Shown: positions 1 to 10,168, counted from the stretch's first letter. The stretch: 64,000 nt of DNA from Desulfofustis glycolicus DSM 9705 (GCF_900130015.1 NZ_FQXS01000021.1:1-64000), one strand, 5' to 3'. Notes: generated from the letters alone by a model not told the origin. A program made the numbers and translations.

Positions 1-332
1 AACTTTCTCTTCTTTCCTTCACTCATCTTTTCCTGTTCCTCGGGATTGCGTCTAGCTTAAACTACTGTCTTAAAACTGGGGTCCACTATACTATGCTTGC
101 GTCACGGCCGTCTTTCTGTTATTGAAGCTGGGTTCTGTTCATGTCTTTCGGGTGACATAGTTCGGACATTATGGCGGCGCCACGAGGGGCCGCCGCAAAA
201 TATTCAGGCTCCTGCGCAGCGCCGTATTGGCGAAACGTGCGGCAATCACTTTGTCGCCTGCAACGAATCATCCAGCTGTCGATGCGCGGTACGGGCCGAG
301 ACATCACGCGCACGTGAGATACTATATAAAAA
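1..332. other. Left-edge region without a supported gene
   Basis: I see no convincing coding sequence here; the open frames crossing it lack homology I recognise and overlap the following gene in other frames. The first 60 bases are pyrimidine-rich. At 66-90 there is a stretch reading TGTCTTAAAACTGGGGTCCA that resembles the terminal repeat of some IS3-type elements, but no transposase is visible. No clear promoter for the next gene was found; its start at 333 has only a weak ribosome binding site. Confidence 0.5.
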
Positions 333-2981
333 ATGGTCGGAATCTCCATCATCATTCCCACCAGGAATGAAGCAGACAATATCGACCCGCTGATGCAGCG
401 GCTGCTCCGTGTCGTGCTGCCTGTCGATGTCGAGCGGGAAATCGTTTTTATCGACGACAGTTCGAGCGATGCGACCAGAGAGCGGATACGCGCCTGGAGC
501 GGTCGGGCGGCGGTTCGCTTGATCTGCCGTGACAATGACGGTTGTCTTGCAAGTGCCGTGGTGGCTGGTGCCGGCGCGGCGGCCCATGAGCTGGCCGTGG
601 TGATGGATGCCGACCTGAGCCACCCCCCAGAAAGCATCCCCGATCTGCTGCAACCGCTGCTGGACGGGACCCATGAGATGGTGATCGGCAGCCGCTATGT
701 CGAGGGCGGCAGTATTCCGCAGTGGCCTCTGGCACGCAAGATCGCATCGCGGCTGGCCGGTCTGCCGGCCCGACTGTTTACCGCGGTCAATGACCCGATG
801 GCCGGATTTTTTGCGGTCTCTCGCCAGCGTTTGGCCCGGACCAGGCCCGATGTGCCTGGCTTCAAGATCGGTTTCGAGCTGTTGGCCACCGCTGAAGACG
901 AGGTTCGGGTCTGTGAGGTGCCGATCGTTTTTCGCGATCGCTTCGAGGGATTTTCCAAGATGAACAAACAGATCATCTTCGATTATCTCAAACAACTGGT
1001 GCACCTGGCGGGGGGTGGCACCCCGCGCTCCATGAGCTGGCGATTCGGCCTGACGGTCGGCTGTAGTGCCGCCCTCGACTGGCTGATCTTTGCCGTATTG
1101 CTCCATCTCGGCCTGAAACCGGAAACGGCACACCTGGTGGCGTTGGCCGGAGCCTCTGTGGCGACAATGACCGGATTGGCTCTACTTCGGGCCAACGGCA
1201 GTCATGTTGCTGTGTCGGCGGGGCGATGGCTGCCCGTCGCGCTGGTGTCTATGATCTGGGCGATCGGCATGCAGGGGGCGGTGTTCGAGCATGTCGAGCC
1301 CCGTATTTGGGCCGGCCCGCTTACCGCTTTTCTTCCGGCCGCGGTTATCGGCAGCATCTGTTTTGTGCTGCCGATGTCGATCGTCTGGTCAGCAGGGATT
1401 GGTCGGATGGCACAAGGGGTGCGCCTGCGGTTCGGCATTGTCGGCGCAGTGTCGGCAGTGCTTCTGTTGCGGCTCGTCTATCTCGGTCTGCCGGAACTGA
1501 TGGAGCAGGAGGCCTACTATTGGGTTTACGCACAGCATCCGTCTCTGAGTTATCTTGATCACCCGCCTCTGGTCACCCTGCTGATCTGGCTGGGCACCGC
1601 GCTGTTCGGTACCTCGGAGTTCGGGGTGAGGATCGGAGCTTTTGTCTGCTGGTTTGTCACCGCGTTTTTCGTCCATCGTCTGACTTCGCGCATCTGCGGC
1701 AGAAGGGCCGCCCTCGGCGCCCTGCTGCTCGTCGGCATCCTGCCGTTTTATTTCGGCATCGGCTTGACGATGACGCCTGATGCACCGTTGCATGCGGCCT
1801 GGGCGGCACTGCTCTATTTCCTTTACCGGGTCCTTGTCGAAAACCGCTCTGATGCGTGGCTGGGCGTCGGTTTCAGTCTCGGCCTCGGACTATTGTCCAA
1901 ATATACCGTCGTGTTGCTCGGACCGGCGGCCTGCTGCTTTATGCTCATCGATCGACGGGCCCGGCGCTGGTTCGTCCGGGGCGAACCGCTTGGTGCCTTG
2001 TTGCTCGCCCTCGTCCTTTTTCTGCCGGTTTTGCTGTGGAACTACCAGCACGACTGGGCGTCCTTCCTGTTCCAGAGCCACGACCGGCTGGCCGACAAAC
2101 CGTTTTTCACCACCGACCGTCTGCTCGGTTATGTCGCGGTCAACTTGACCCCGGCCGGCTTGGTCGGGCTCTTTTTGTTCTGGACCAGGGGCAGGCTCCT
2201 GCTGGCTGCGGTCGATGAACCGGAAACTGCACGGTCGGACGGCCAGGGAGCGATGCGCAGCCGTTACCTGTTTCTCTGGCTTATGGTCACGCTGCCGTTT
2301 GTCGTCTTTCTCTTTTTCAGCTTGACCCGGGAGGTCAAGCTGAACTGGACTTCTCCGTTGTGGCTGGCCGTGCTCCCGTTGCTCGGGGCCATCGTTGCCG
2401 CCCCTTCGCCTGTAGGTGCCACTGGCCGCTTCATGACCGGTTTGCAGCGGCTCTGGCATTATACGGCGATGGTCTTGGTCGTGGTGTACGCGATTGGTTT
2501 GCACTACGTCGTTCTTGGTTTACCGTCACTACCGCACCCATCACGACCGTTTCTCAGCGGCTGGCAGGAATTCGCCCGCCAGATAGAAGAAATCGTTGAT
2601 ACGGTTGCAGCGGAAACCGGCAGAAGACCTTTAGTGGTCGGTATGGATCCCTATCAGATCAGTAGCGGTCTCGCTTTCTATCGCAGCAAAAACGCGGCGG
2701 GGACGACGGACAGCAGCCGAAGGCGGCTCGTTGAGGAGACGGTCGGCTGGCATCTATTTACCTGGGACGGGTTGATGTACGAATATTGGACCGATCCGCA
2801 GGAGGCGGTCGGTCGGGATATTCTGGTGGTGGCTTCGAGCCGGATCAGGGTTGAATTTCCCTATTTTCGCAACCGTATGGTCGGCATGGGAGCCATCCAC
2901 GAACTGCCGGTAACCAAGGACGGGCAAGTTCTGCGTACCATGTATTACCGGCTGCTCCAGGGGTACCGTCTGGAGCTCTGA
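333..2981 (+). CDS. GT2 - membrane linker - GT39 fusion glycosyltransferase
   Basis: The 882-residue product joins two glycosyltransferase modules. Residues 1 to about 210 are a GT2 (polyprenyl-phosphate sugar synthase type) domain starting with SIIIPTRNE and carrying the nucleotide-sugar metal motif DAD at 92-94. Residues about 225-345 form several membrane segments in the place where GtrA-like helices sit in related proteins. From about 360 to the end is a GT39/ArnT-type polytopic transferase, with the family phrase EAYYWVYAQHP followed by LDHPPLV. A natural reading is that one chain makes a polyprenyl-phosphate sugar on the cytoplasmic face and uses it as donor outside. The sugar and acceptor cannot be told from sequence. 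It stands alone, convergent with the chemoreceptor gene. Confidence 0.85.
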   Translation: MVGISIIIPTRNEADNIDPLMQRLLRVVLPVDVEREIVFIDDSSSDATRERIRAWSGRAAVRLICRDNDGCLASAVVAGAGAAAHELAVVMDADLSHPPESIPDLLQPLLDGTHEMVIGSRYVEGGSIPQWPLARKIASRLAGLPARLFTAVNDPMAGFFAVSRQRLARTRPDVPGFKIGFELLATAEDEVRVCEVPIVFRDRFEGFSKMNKQIIFDYLKQLVHLAGGGTPRSMSWRFGLTVGCSAALDWLIFAVLLHLGLKPETAHLVALAGASVATMTGLALLRANGSHVAVSAGRWLPVALVSMIWAIGMQGAVFEHVEPRIWAGPLTAFLPAAVIGSICFVLPMSIVWSAGIGRMAQGVRLRFGIVGAVSAVLLLRLVYLGLPELMEQEAYYWVYAQHPSLSYLDHPPLVTLLIWLGTALFGTSEFGVRIGAFVCWFVTAFFVHRLTSRICGRRAALGALLLVGILPFYFGIGLTMTPDAPLHAAWAALLYFLYRVLVENRSDAWLGVGFSLGLGLLSKYTVVLLGPAACCFMLIDRRARRWFVRGEPLGALLLALVLFLPVLLWNYQHDWASFLFQSHDRLADKPFFTTDRLLGYVAVNLTPAGLVGLFLFWTRGRLLLAAVDEPETARSDGQGAMRSRYLFLWLMVTLPFVVFLFFSLTREVKLNWTSPLWLAVLPLLGAIVAAPSPVGATGRFMTGLQRLWHYTAMVLVVVYAIGLHYVVLGLPSLPHPSRPFLSGWQEFARQIEEIVDTVAAETGRRPLVVGMDPYQISSGLAFYRSKNAAGTTDSSRRRLVEETVGWHLFTWDGLMYEYWTDPQEAVGRDILVVASSRIRVEFPYFRNRMVGMGAIHELPVTKDGQVLRTMYYRLLQGYRLEL

Positions 2982-3040
2982 GGTTGCATCGTCGTGTCCG
3001 ATGTGTTTGTCCGATCGACAGCGCCTGCTTGAACGGTTGA

Positions 3041-5026
3041 TCAGACGGTAAAACGCTCGACCATCCGGGTAAGCCGCGCCGACAGTTGGCTCAGTTGCTC
3101 GGCACTTGTTTCGACCACTTCACACTGACTCGACATCATCTGGGATGCGTTGTTCACCTCGCTGATATCCTTTGTTATTTCAGCAGACACCTGAGAACTT
3201 TGGGCAACATGCTCGTTGATTTCGGAGATGCCGGCGGAGGTCTCCGCCACTTTGCCGGCGATCTCCGTAGTCGCTGCCTGCTGTTCGTTGACGGCGGTGC
3301 TGATCGTGTTGATGACGTCATTTATCTTGTGTATGATATCGGATATCTGAGAAATATCGGCAACGGTCTCACCGGTTGTCTGCTGCATGGTCTCGATTTG
3401 TCGCTTGATATCGACGGTTGCTGCAGCGGTCTGCCCGGCCAGTTCCTTGATCTCGTTGGCAACCACGGCAAATCCCTTGCCCGCCTCGCCGGCACGGGCG
3501 GCCTCGATGGTGGCGTTGAGTGCCAGCAGGTTGGTCTGCTCCGATATCTCGGTGATGGTTTCTGTTACCTTACCGATCTGAACGGCGGCGCTGTTGAGAG
3601 AATCCATCCGCCGGCTGGTCTGCTCGGCGGCGGCAACCGCAGTTTCGGCAATATCTCTGGCCGATTCGGCGTTATCGGAGATGTGCTGCACGGTACCGCT
3701 CAACTGTTCCGTTGCGGCGGCGACCAGATGGGTATTCTGGGCCGACTGCTCCATGGAACCGGCAACGGATTGCATATTGGTACTCATTTCTTCGGCGGCG
3801 GCGGCCACGGTACCTGCTTTTGCCGAGGTCTCCTCGGCGCCGCCGGTCAGCTGCCTGGCCGTTTCTTTAAGGCCCTCCGATGATTGAGCTAACACTCCGG
3901 TGTCATTGATGATATCGGTAAGCATGGTCCTCAGGTCAGCGACCATGGAGTTGAGCGCCTCGGCCATGGCACCGATTTCGTCGCGCTGCGCGATGGACAG
4001 CGATTGGGTGAAATCACCGGTGGCCATGGTCCCGGCAAAACGAGCGGTGCGCAGAATAGGTCCGGTTATCGCCTTGGTGAGCAGAAAGGCGCAGCCGGCA
4101 CCGAAGATCAGCGCCGCTCCGGCGATCATCAGGACGGTCAAACGGGCTCGGCGGCCCTGGCTGAAGAGATTCCCGCCGAGTTCGTCCTGCCGTTTTGTTG
4201 CAGTGCTGCGGATATCATCGAGTTGACCACCAATGGCCGGAGTCAGCCTGCCGAGCAGATCGGCGACCAGGTCGTCGCGATGCTGGACGAGAGCAGCTAC
4301 CTCGTCGAAGGCGGCGAGGTAGGCGGCGGCACGTTCCGTCACAGCACGGTTGCGGGCCAGCATCGACTCGTCAAATACCAGTTTACTGATCTTTCTTGTT
4401 TCTTCGGCAAGTTGGGCAAAGTGGTCGCGGCAGCTTTGGGCATCCTCGTCCCTGCTGTATTGAAGAAAATTCAGAGCGTCGATCTGGCCGTTGAGTAGGT
4501 TGCGCAGGGCCATGCCGGCCAGATAGGTGGCAACATCGTCACGGTCGCGGCGGCCCTGATCCATCATTGCGGCAAGGTTTTCCGCCATCTCCGGGCCGAG
4601 GACATGGAGACGGTCGTCGACCAGCTCGATGTAGCCGGCTCTCAGGGCAATCAGTTGGTCGGTAGTCTCACGATACTGGGCGGTATTTTGTTGCAGCGAC
4701 TGCAACCGTTCACGTTCGGCCTGGTCCTGGGCTGACTGCAGGGCCCGGTCGAGGGCCGCAGTGATGGCCGTGGCCGCTTCCCGGTGCGCCTGCGTTGCCG
4801 TATCACTGCCGGAAATGATGAAATCCTTGATCGTTGCATCGGCCTGGCTCAATTCCTGGCGCAATTGCGCGGTCAGCGTCGTTTCCTCGGTAAAAAGCCG
4901 ATATTGCTGAAGCCCGGAGAGAATCGAGGTCAGTCCCTGCCAGCTGGTGAAACTAACAACCACTAAGAGAAGCAGCACCAGGCCGAAACCGCCGCCGATC
5001 TTGACCACTAGACTGAGATTGTTCAT
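3041..5026 (-). CDS. Methyl-accepting chemotaxis protein
   Basis: A 661-residue transmembrane chemoreceptor. An N-terminal membrane helix (about 9-30) is followed by a roughly 270-residue helical sensory region of the four-helix-bundle kind, a second membrane helix near 300-320 ([16 protein letters not shown]), a HAMP linker, and a long cytoplasmic coiled coil. The signalling hairpin that contacts CheA/CheW is present as [18 protein letters not shown] and [13 protein letters not shown]. Ligand unknown. The C terminus lacks the NWETF-type CheR tether. No che genes are adjacent, so it is an orphan receptor. A good sigma70-type promoter lies 115-145 bases upstream of the start. Confidence 0.95.
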   Translation of the reverse strand: MNNLSLVVKIGGGFGLVLLLLVVVSFTSWQGLTSILSGLQQYRLFTEETTLTAQLRQELSQADATIKDFIISGSDTATQAHREAATAITAALDRALQSAQDQAERERLQSLQQNTAQYRETTDQLIALRAGYIELVDDRLHVLGPEMAENLAAMMDQGRRDRDDVATYLAGMALRNLLNGQIDALNFLQYSRDEDAQSCRDHFAQLAEETRKISKLVFDESMLARNRAVTERAAAYLAAFDEVAALVQHRDDLVADLLGRLTPAIGGQLDDIRSTATKRQDELGGNLFSQGRRARLTVLMIAGAALIFGAGCAFLLTKAITGPILRTARFAGTMATGDFTQSLSIAQRDEIGAMAEALNSMVADLRTMLTDIINDTGVLAQSSEGLKETARQLTGGAEETSAKAGTVAAAAEEMSTNMQSVAGSMEQSAQNTHLVAAATEQLSGTVQHISDNAESARDIAETAVAAAEQTSRRMDSLNSAAVQIGKVTETITEISEQTNLLALNATIEAARAGEAGKGFAVVANEIKELAGQTAAATVDIKRQIETMQQTTGETVADISQISDIIHKINDVINTISTAVNEQQAATTEIAGKVAETSAGISEINEHVAQSSQVSAEITKDISEVNNASQMMSSQCEVVETSAEQLSQLSARLTRMVERFTV

Positions 5027-5140
5027 GCCGTTAAACTCCCGTCAAAGACGACCGGCAGGCAAAATGATACCGGCAGTCGTTACCGTTGATGGAGAACGCA
5101 TGGGTGCGCGTTTTCCGGGAAGGTCGCACAAAGTGATATG

Positions 5141-5170
5141 ATTCTACGATTATTTTCCGGAAAAAGTCAA
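5141..5170 (-). promoter_or_regulatory. Promoter of the chemoreceptor gene
   Basis: Read on the minus strand: -35 TTGACT, 18-base spacer, -10 TAGAAT. It would start transcription near 5134 and leave a leader of about 108 bases before the chemoreceptor start at 5026. Confidence 0.5.
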
Positions 5171-5310
5171 ATCGGTTAGCGCCGGATAGCGTTGTTACGT
5201 CTTCTCGCTGAGGTTTCGGTGACGAGAATCACTTCCCCGGCGTTGGTCGGCTGAGGTGGAGGTGGGGACTGCGTCCGCAGGGTCGGTGGGGTGGAGATTC
5301 AGGCACTATA

Positions 5311-5342
5311 GGTGGCGGGCAGAAGGATCGCGCCCGGCCACC
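5311..5342 (-). terminator. Possible terminator after the DUF2207 gene
   Basis: Just downstream of the DUF2207 stop codon, the minus strand folds into a hairpin with arms GGTGGCCGGGC and GCCCGCCACC (one bulge, 11-base loop). No T-run follows, so it may be a weak or Rho-assisted end. Confidence 0.35.
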
Positions 5343-5348
5343 GGAGTG

Positions 5349-7331
5349 TTACCAGCCGCCGCCGCCACCGCCGCCTGATGAGCCGCCGCCACTGCCGCCA
5401 CCGGAGGATGATGAGGATGCGCTGCCCAGAGCAGTGGCCGCCGCGGCCCAGGAACCACTCGCACCGGCGCCGCCGAAGCGGCCGCCGCCGCCGCTGAAGC
5501 CGGTGGCCGCTGATGCCGCATTGTCGGCCGCGGAAACCGTTGACGGCGCGGTTGCCGAGAATGATCTGACCCAACGATCGACCTCCGGGGCAAGCCCGAA
5601 GGCAACCAGGTACGGAAACCATTCATCGCGCAGCGCCGGTGCTGTTGTCCGCAGTTGGCGTTGAAAGAAGAGGCGCGCGGCGGCAAGGTTACGGCACAAC
5701 TCGATGCCGTCGTGACTGTCCCGATTTCTGGCCATCAGCAGGACCATGTCGATCAGGCCGCCGTAGAGCAGTGCCAGGGCGACGGTCAGCAGACTGGAGA
5801 TCGGTTGCCGGCCAAGCAGCAGATACGCGGCAGGCGGCAGCAGCAGCGTCGCGATGAGCAGCAGAGCCCGCCAGGGCAACCGGTCAGAGCGGTTGCGATA
5901 GGTTGTGGCCGCGGCCAGGCCGATAATTAGTGTGCCGACCCCGGCGACTGTCCCGATGACGGTGGTGCCAAGCTCGTTGCGATGTATGATTCCATTGACC
6001 AGGAGCAGCAGTAGTGCCGACAGCATCGCCGCCAGGGGAAGGAGCCAGCGGTAGCCGGACTGCTCTTTTCCGCTTTGGGTCAGCCGCTTGACCCGTTGTT
6101 CCAGCCGGTCGCGGATCGTTTCCACCGGTTTGAACGCCTGGCCCTGTTGCCGGTAATGGGCACGGATCTGCCGACTGTCCGTTTTGTCGCCGTTGATGAA
6201 CAGGGAGTCGATCAAGGTCCGTTCGTAGCCGTGCAATGTCGATCGCGGCTGGAGCAACGTCAAGTGAAGCGTGTTCTGGCCGGGAATGCGCCAGCCAATA
6301 AGCGGCAGTCTGACCGGCTCCAGGCGGCTGCTCAGTTTGTTTGCCAGCACCAACCGGGCAAGTATGGCTGCCACTTCGGCGGTGGCGGTGCTCTTGTCCC
6401 AGGCTGCCCCGACAGTTTCCGGGAGCAGGTGGAAGACGTGGCGTTCGAGCCAGGCCTGATCGATTTTCGTTTGGTCGGGAAGCGGGGTGAAGCGATCCCT
6501 CGCTGATTCATGGCGGAGAAACGAACGGGTTGCGCCGGCCAGCAGGAGCAGCAGGAACAGAGTAGAGCCGAAGCGGAGCCAAGCCGGGGCGGGTGCAGCC
6601 GTGTCGGCATCGGGCCGGGAAGAGGTGGCCGGCCGAAAGGCCGCTGCTGGAGTGCCGGTGCGATAACGGAGTTCGGTGCGAACGATAACGCTCTGCCCGG
6701 GAGCCAGATCACGGCGGTTCATAACGAGCGGCAGTCCTTCTTGCTCCCAGCCGTCGTCTGCGTTGAGTTCCAGTGAAAATGTAACGATACGGCCGGAACG
6801 GTCGGAAAAAGCGTAATCATGGTTGAGCAGAAAACGACGATCTCCAGCTGCCATGATGACGCCGGATAGCGTGTAATCGATCAGGTAGGTCAGGCGTTGG
6901 CCGTTAAACGGCGGGTCGTCGGGTAATCTGCTGCGCCACCTGAGTCGCCGGTCGCCCTGCCAGTTGTAGTGGTTGACCCGGTCCAGGGAGCCTTTTTTGA
7001 GCGGGACGAGGGTACCCGTGGCGTCGAGTCGATAGAGCCCGTTGAGTTGCAAGCTTTGTCCGGGCCGCACCGCGAAGATACGTTCGCCTCCGTTCCAGTC
7101 ACCGGTGAAGACCATCGTATGGGTCTCCCTGACATGCAACCGGCCGTCATTGTCGAGCCGGGCCCGGACCGTCAGATCCTGCCAAAAGAGCGATCCGTCC
7201 ACGCCGGCAACCGGAAGGGATGTCAGTATCAGTCCGGCGGCGAGCAGGATGCCGGCCAGAAGACGGCAGAGTCTTTCGTTGCCGTTGTGGCAACGGGCCA
7301 TTGGGCCTCTGTACCGGTTGCCCGGCATCAT
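5349..7331 (-). CDS. DUF2207 family membrane protein
   Basis: A 660-residue protein with a signal peptide (RLCRLLAGILLAAGLILT), an extracytoplasmic DUF2207 domain (about 45-235, beginning DLTVRARLDNDGRLHVRETH), a membrane helix near 250, a cytoplasmic stretch, and a group of membrane helices around 430-530. The C terminus ends in a glycine/serine-rich tail and a final tryptophan (GGGGGGGW), typical of this family (YciQ type). Biochemical function is not known. Its start codon overlaps the stop codon of the preceding fumarase gene by 4 bases, so the two are translationally coupled, which is an unexpected partnership. Confidence 0.85.
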   Translation of the reverse strand: MMPGNRYRGPMARCHNGNERLCRLLAGILLAAGLILTSLPVAGVDGSLFWQDLTVRARLDNDGRLHVRETHTMVFTGDWNGGERIFAVRPGQSLQLNGLYRLDATGTLVPLKKGSLDRVNHYNWQGDRRLRWRSRLPDDPPFNGQRLTYLIDYTLSGVIMAAGDRRFLLNHDYAFSDRSGRIVTFSLELNADDGWEQEGLPLVMNRRDLAPGQSVIVRTELRYRTGTPAAAFRPATSSRPDADTAAPAPAWLRFGSTLFLLLLLAGATRSFLRHESARDRFTPLPDQTKIDQAWLERHVFHLLPETVGAAWDKSTATAEVAAILARLVLANKLSSRLEPVRLPLIGWRIPGQNTLHLTLLQPRSTLHGYERTLIDSLFINGDKTDSRQIRAHYRQQGQAFKPVETIRDRLEQRVKRLTQSGKEQSGYRWLLPLAAMLSALLLLLVNGIIHRNELGTTVIGTVAGVGTLIIGLAAATTYRNRSDRLPWRALLLIATLLLPPAAYLLLGRQPISSLLTVALALLYGGLIDMVLLMARNRDSHDGIELCRNLAAARLFFQRQLRTTAPALRDEWFPYLVAFGLAPEVDRWVRSFSATAPSTVSAADNAASAATGFSGGGGRFGGAGASGSWAAAATALGSASSSSSGGGSGGGSSGGGGGGGW

Positions 7332-8743
7332 CTTTCGCGACGCTTCGCGCTGTCGTCGGTCGGCGGGGCGCCGCCGTCGGCGAGCAAGACCGGGTCGAGC
7401 AGCCGCTCGAGCAGTTCCGGGGCGAGGTCGGTCATTTCCCGGGCTACATCGAGGATGGTGCGCTGCTGCTGTCTGGCCGTTTTGGCAATGGCGGCTGCGG
7501 GCAGATAGCCGATATAGGGAGCCAGCGCGGTGACCAGGATCGGGTTTTTCGCCAGAGGTTCGAGAAGCCGCTCCTCCCGCACCGTTAAGTCGGCAATGGC
7601 CTTTTCACCGAGGTCGCGGGCCGCGCCGCCGATCAGTGCGACGCTTTCGAGTACATCGGCGGCGGCCAACGGCAACATGGTGTTGAGCTGAAAATTGCCG
7701 GACTGGGCGGCGATGGTGATTGAGGCGTCGTTGCCGATGACCCGGGCGGCGGCCATGCAGACCGCTTCGGCAATGACCGGGTTGACCTTGTCCGGCATGA
7801 TCGATGAGCCGGGTTGCAGGGCCGGCAAAGAGATTTCACCGAGGCCGCTGCCGGGGCCGGAATTCATCCAACGCAGGTCATTGGCGATTTTCATCAGGGT
7901 TGCGGCGCAGGTCTTCAACTGGCCCGAGGTCTCCAGGACCGTGTCGAGGCAGCTCAGTCCCAGATAGTTCGATGTCATCGCCTGCACGTCGAGGCCGGTC
8001 AGGTGGGCGAGGTGAAAACGGGCCCGCTCGGCAAAGCGGGGATGGCAATTGACGCCGCTGCCGACGGCCGTCCCGCCGAGGGGCAGCCGTAGTAAATGCT
8101 GCAAAGATGCCTGCAGGCGGACGATGTTGTCGTCGATTTGTGCGGCCCAGCCGCCGAGTTCCTGCTCTAACCTGATCGGCAGCGCGTCCATCAGGTGGGT
8201 ACGGCCGGTCTTGACGACGTGCTGGTATTGTCGGCCCTTGGCGCGGATGGTTGCGGCCAGCTCGGTCAATGCCGGCAGGGCCTGCTCGGTGATAGCCTGG
8301 GCGGCGGCGACGTGGAGTGTTGCCGGGATCACGTCGTTGGAACTCTGGCTCATGTTGATCTGATCGTTCGCGGAGCAGTCCCTGCCGCTGCGGCGGACGA
8401 TGGTCGCGAGCACCTCGTTGGCGTTCATGTTACTGCTGGTGCCGGAGCCGGTTTGCAGGATCGGCACCGGGAAATGGGGTGTCAGGTCGCCGGCGAGCAG
8501 GGTCTCGACCGCGCCTATGATGGCGTCGGCCGTCTCTGCATCGAGCAGACCCAAGTCGCGATTGGCCGCTGCCGCGGCCTGCTTGATCCGCAGCAGGGCC
8601 CGGAGAAACCGGGGCGGCAGCGGCTTTGCGGATATCGTGAAATTGTTCAGCGCCCGCTGAGTCTGGGCACCATACAATGCGCCGGCCGGTACTTCGACCG
8701 ATCCCATCGAATCGGTTTCCGTTCTGGTTTTCATGGTGTTCAT
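7328..8743 (-). CDS. fumC: Class II fumarate hydratase (fumarase C type)
   Basis: A 471-residue member of the fumarase/aspartase superfamily that interconverts fumarate and malate. It has the substrate-binding stretches TGSGTSSNMNANEV (98-111) and SSNDVIP, the catalytic-site region TGRTHLMDA (His183) and the flexible SS loop GSSIMPDKVNP (312-322). The usual fumarase loop reads MPGKVNP; here Asp replaces Gly, a position that is Ala in aspartases, so aspartase activity cannot be excluded, although the overall pattern (LGEISLPALQPGSS) is closest to fumarases. First gene of a two-gene unit with the DUF2207 protein. An oxygen-labile class I fumarase is also encoded in this window. Confidence 0.85.
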   Translation of the reverse strand: MNTMKTRTETDSMGSVEVPAGALYGAQTQRALNNFTISAKPLPPRFLRALLRIKQAAAAANRDLGLLDAETADAIIGAVETLLAGDLTPHFPVPILQTGSGTSSNMNANEVLATIVRRSGRDCSANDQINMSQSSNDVIPATLHVAAAQAITEQALPALTELAATIRAKGRQYQHVVKTGRTHLMDALPIRLEQELGGWAAQIDDNIVRLQASLQHLLRLPLGGTAVGSGVNCHPRFAERARFHLAHLTGLDVQAMTSNYLGLSCLDTVLETSGQLKTCAATLMKIANDLRWMNSGPGSGLGEISLPALQPGSSIMPDKVNPVIAEAVCMAAARVIGNDASITIAAQSGNFQLNTMLPLAAADVLESVALIGGAARDLGEKAIADLTVREERLLEPLAKNPILVTALAPYIGYLPAAAIAKTARQQQRTILDVAREMTDLAPELLERLLDPVLLADGGAPPTDDSAKRRER

Positions 8744-8802
8744 CCGGATCGTTATAGATTGATTCTCGTCTCAACGAATCCCCATGACTGCCAGCCATGA
8801 GA

Positions 8803-9060
8803 GTTTTTTTATATGAAAACCAGTTCCACAGGCTGAACTCCCCGGGCTGGTTGATCCTCCCTCCGGCTGCTGCGCTAGGCCCTGATCGGCTGGGCTCCGA
8901 GACCGGCAGACAGGCCATGGATGGCCTGGCCGCCGGTGGCGGAGGTCCTGTCCGCCCCGCCGGGCTTTCACGAGGCAGCCTCCGAGAGAATCAACCAGCC
9001 CATCCGAACACTATGCCGATTTTCATGCTTCGTTGTGACTACGAGCCATGAAGGTTATAT
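8803..9060 (+). repeat. Family B palindromic element, copy B1
   Basis: Palindromic core 8847-8998 with outer arms CTGGTTGATCCTCC and GAGAGAATCAACCAG. Inside are nested smaller palindromes, including CAGGCCATGGATGGCCTG. The left flank contains CAGTTCCACAGGCTGAACTC and the right flank CCGATTTTCATGCTTCG, both shared with other copies. It fills the divergent gap between fumC and the DNA glycosylase gene. Confidence 0.8.
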
Positions 9061-9162
9061 AATAACCAGAATCTGGCGATTTTCAGCGGACAATTCGCTG
9101 CAGACGGAAAAAGTGCGGAAGGAGCCCGGCCGTGGTGACAACCGCTCGCGGATGGTGGGGAG

Positions 9163-9711
9163 GTGTCGGTGTCGGCAGAAGCAGCGAGTGTGAACAAAAA
9201 GACCGAATCGCCGCGTTGCTTTCCACCGGTGGCCGATGAGCGCTCTCGGGTCTTGATTCTCGGATCGTTTCCCGGGGTACGTTCGCTGGCGCAGCAAGAG
9301 TATTACGCCCACCCGAGAAACGCGTTCTGGCCGATCATGGGTGACCTGCTCGGCTTTGATCCACACGCCCCTTATGGTGAGCGTCTGCAGGCGTTACTCG
9401 ATCGAGGAGTGGCCTTGTGGGATGTGCTGCACTGCTGCGAGCGGGTCGGCAGCCTCGATGCGGCGATCGATCCGGCATCGGTTCGAGTCAATGATTTCGA
9501 CGGTTTGTTTAAGACGCACCGTTTCTTGCATGCCGTATGTTTCAACGGCAGGCGGGCTGAGGTGGAATATGTCAAAGCGGTCAGGCCGATTCACTTGGCG
9601 CTGCCGTCGATTCCGGAACTGGTGTGTCTGCCGTCGACCAGTCCGGCCATGGCATCGCTACGCTATCACGACAAACGTGACGCCTGGCGGGTTATCTGCG
9701 ATTATCTCTGA
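9163..9711 (+). CDS. DNA-deoxyinosine / hypoxanthine DNA glycosylase (UDG superfamily, family 6 type)
   Basis: A 182-residue single-domain enzyme of the uracil-DNA glycosylase fold, predicted to remove deaminated adenine (hypoxanthine) from DNA and start base excision repair. Seen in the sequence: the active-site strand LILGSFPGVRSL, the YYAHPRNAFWPIMGDLLG region, and the C-terminal DNA-intercalation loop LPSTSPAMASL. The length fits the family. I chose the GTG at 9163, which follows a GGGGAG-like ribosome binding site closely; a second in-frame GTG at 9169 is possible. It stands alone, divergent from fumC and convergent with desulfoferrodoxin. Confidence 0.85.
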   Translation: MSVSAEAASVNKKTESPRCFPPVADERSRVLILGSFPGVRSLAQQEYYAHPRNAFWPIMGDLLGFDPHAPYGERLQALLDRGVALWDVLHCCERVGSLDAAIDPASVRVNDFDGLFKTHRFLHAVCFNGRRAEVEYVKAVRPIHLALPSIPELVCLPSTSPAMASLRYHDKRDAWRVICDYL

Positions 9712-9793
9712 TGTGCGGGGCAGGGGCAGGACGTGGGACGGGCCGTCAGGCGGGCGGCAGCGCTCGCCTGACGGGATATGGGAAAGATATGTA

Positions 9794-10168
9794 TCAGCTC
9801 TTCCAGAGACCGTGCAGGTTACAGTATTCGCGTACGGTGACCGTGTCGGCTTCAACCGGGAAAAAGGCCTTCGGTTCCTGGCCGGGCTTGAGAAAGACTT
9901 TGTAGCTGGTACCGTTGGTGTTGAGTTCGATCCACTCGATATAATGCTTTTCTTCCATCGGATGCGGTACCGAGCCGACGACGACTTCCCAGCCGCCGGA
10001 TACTTTGGTGGCCACCGGTACATGCTTTTCCTGCGCGGCATCGACGGTGTTTTCACTCATCAATACCATATCCTGGCCGCAGCAGACGAGAGCCCCGTCT
10101 CCACCGGTCATCACTTCGACGATATTGCCGCAGACTTTACACTTATAAACTTCGAGTCGTTTTGCCAT
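9794..10168 (-). CDS. dfx: Desulfoferrodoxin (superoxide reductase)
   Basis: A 124-residue two-iron protein that reduces superoxide to hydrogen peroxide in the cytoplasm without making oxygen. The N-terminal rubredoxin-like centre I has Cys10, Cys13, Cys29 and Cys30. The catalytic centre II has His49, His69, His75, Cys116 and His119, with the active-site EKHVP lysine (Lys48). Both centres are complete, so this is the 2Fe desulfoferrodoxin and not the shorter neelaredoxin. An AAGGAGG site precedes the start. A strong promoter lies about 150 bases upstream. Rubredoxin, its usual electron donor, is encoded 7 kb away. Confidence 0.98.
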   Translation of the reverse strand: MAKRLEVYKCKVCGNIVEVMTGGDGALVCCGQDMVLMSENTVDAAQEKHVPVATKVSGGWEVVVGSVPHPMEEKHYIEWIELNTNGTSYKVFLKPGQEPKAFFPVEADTVTVREYCNLHGLWKS

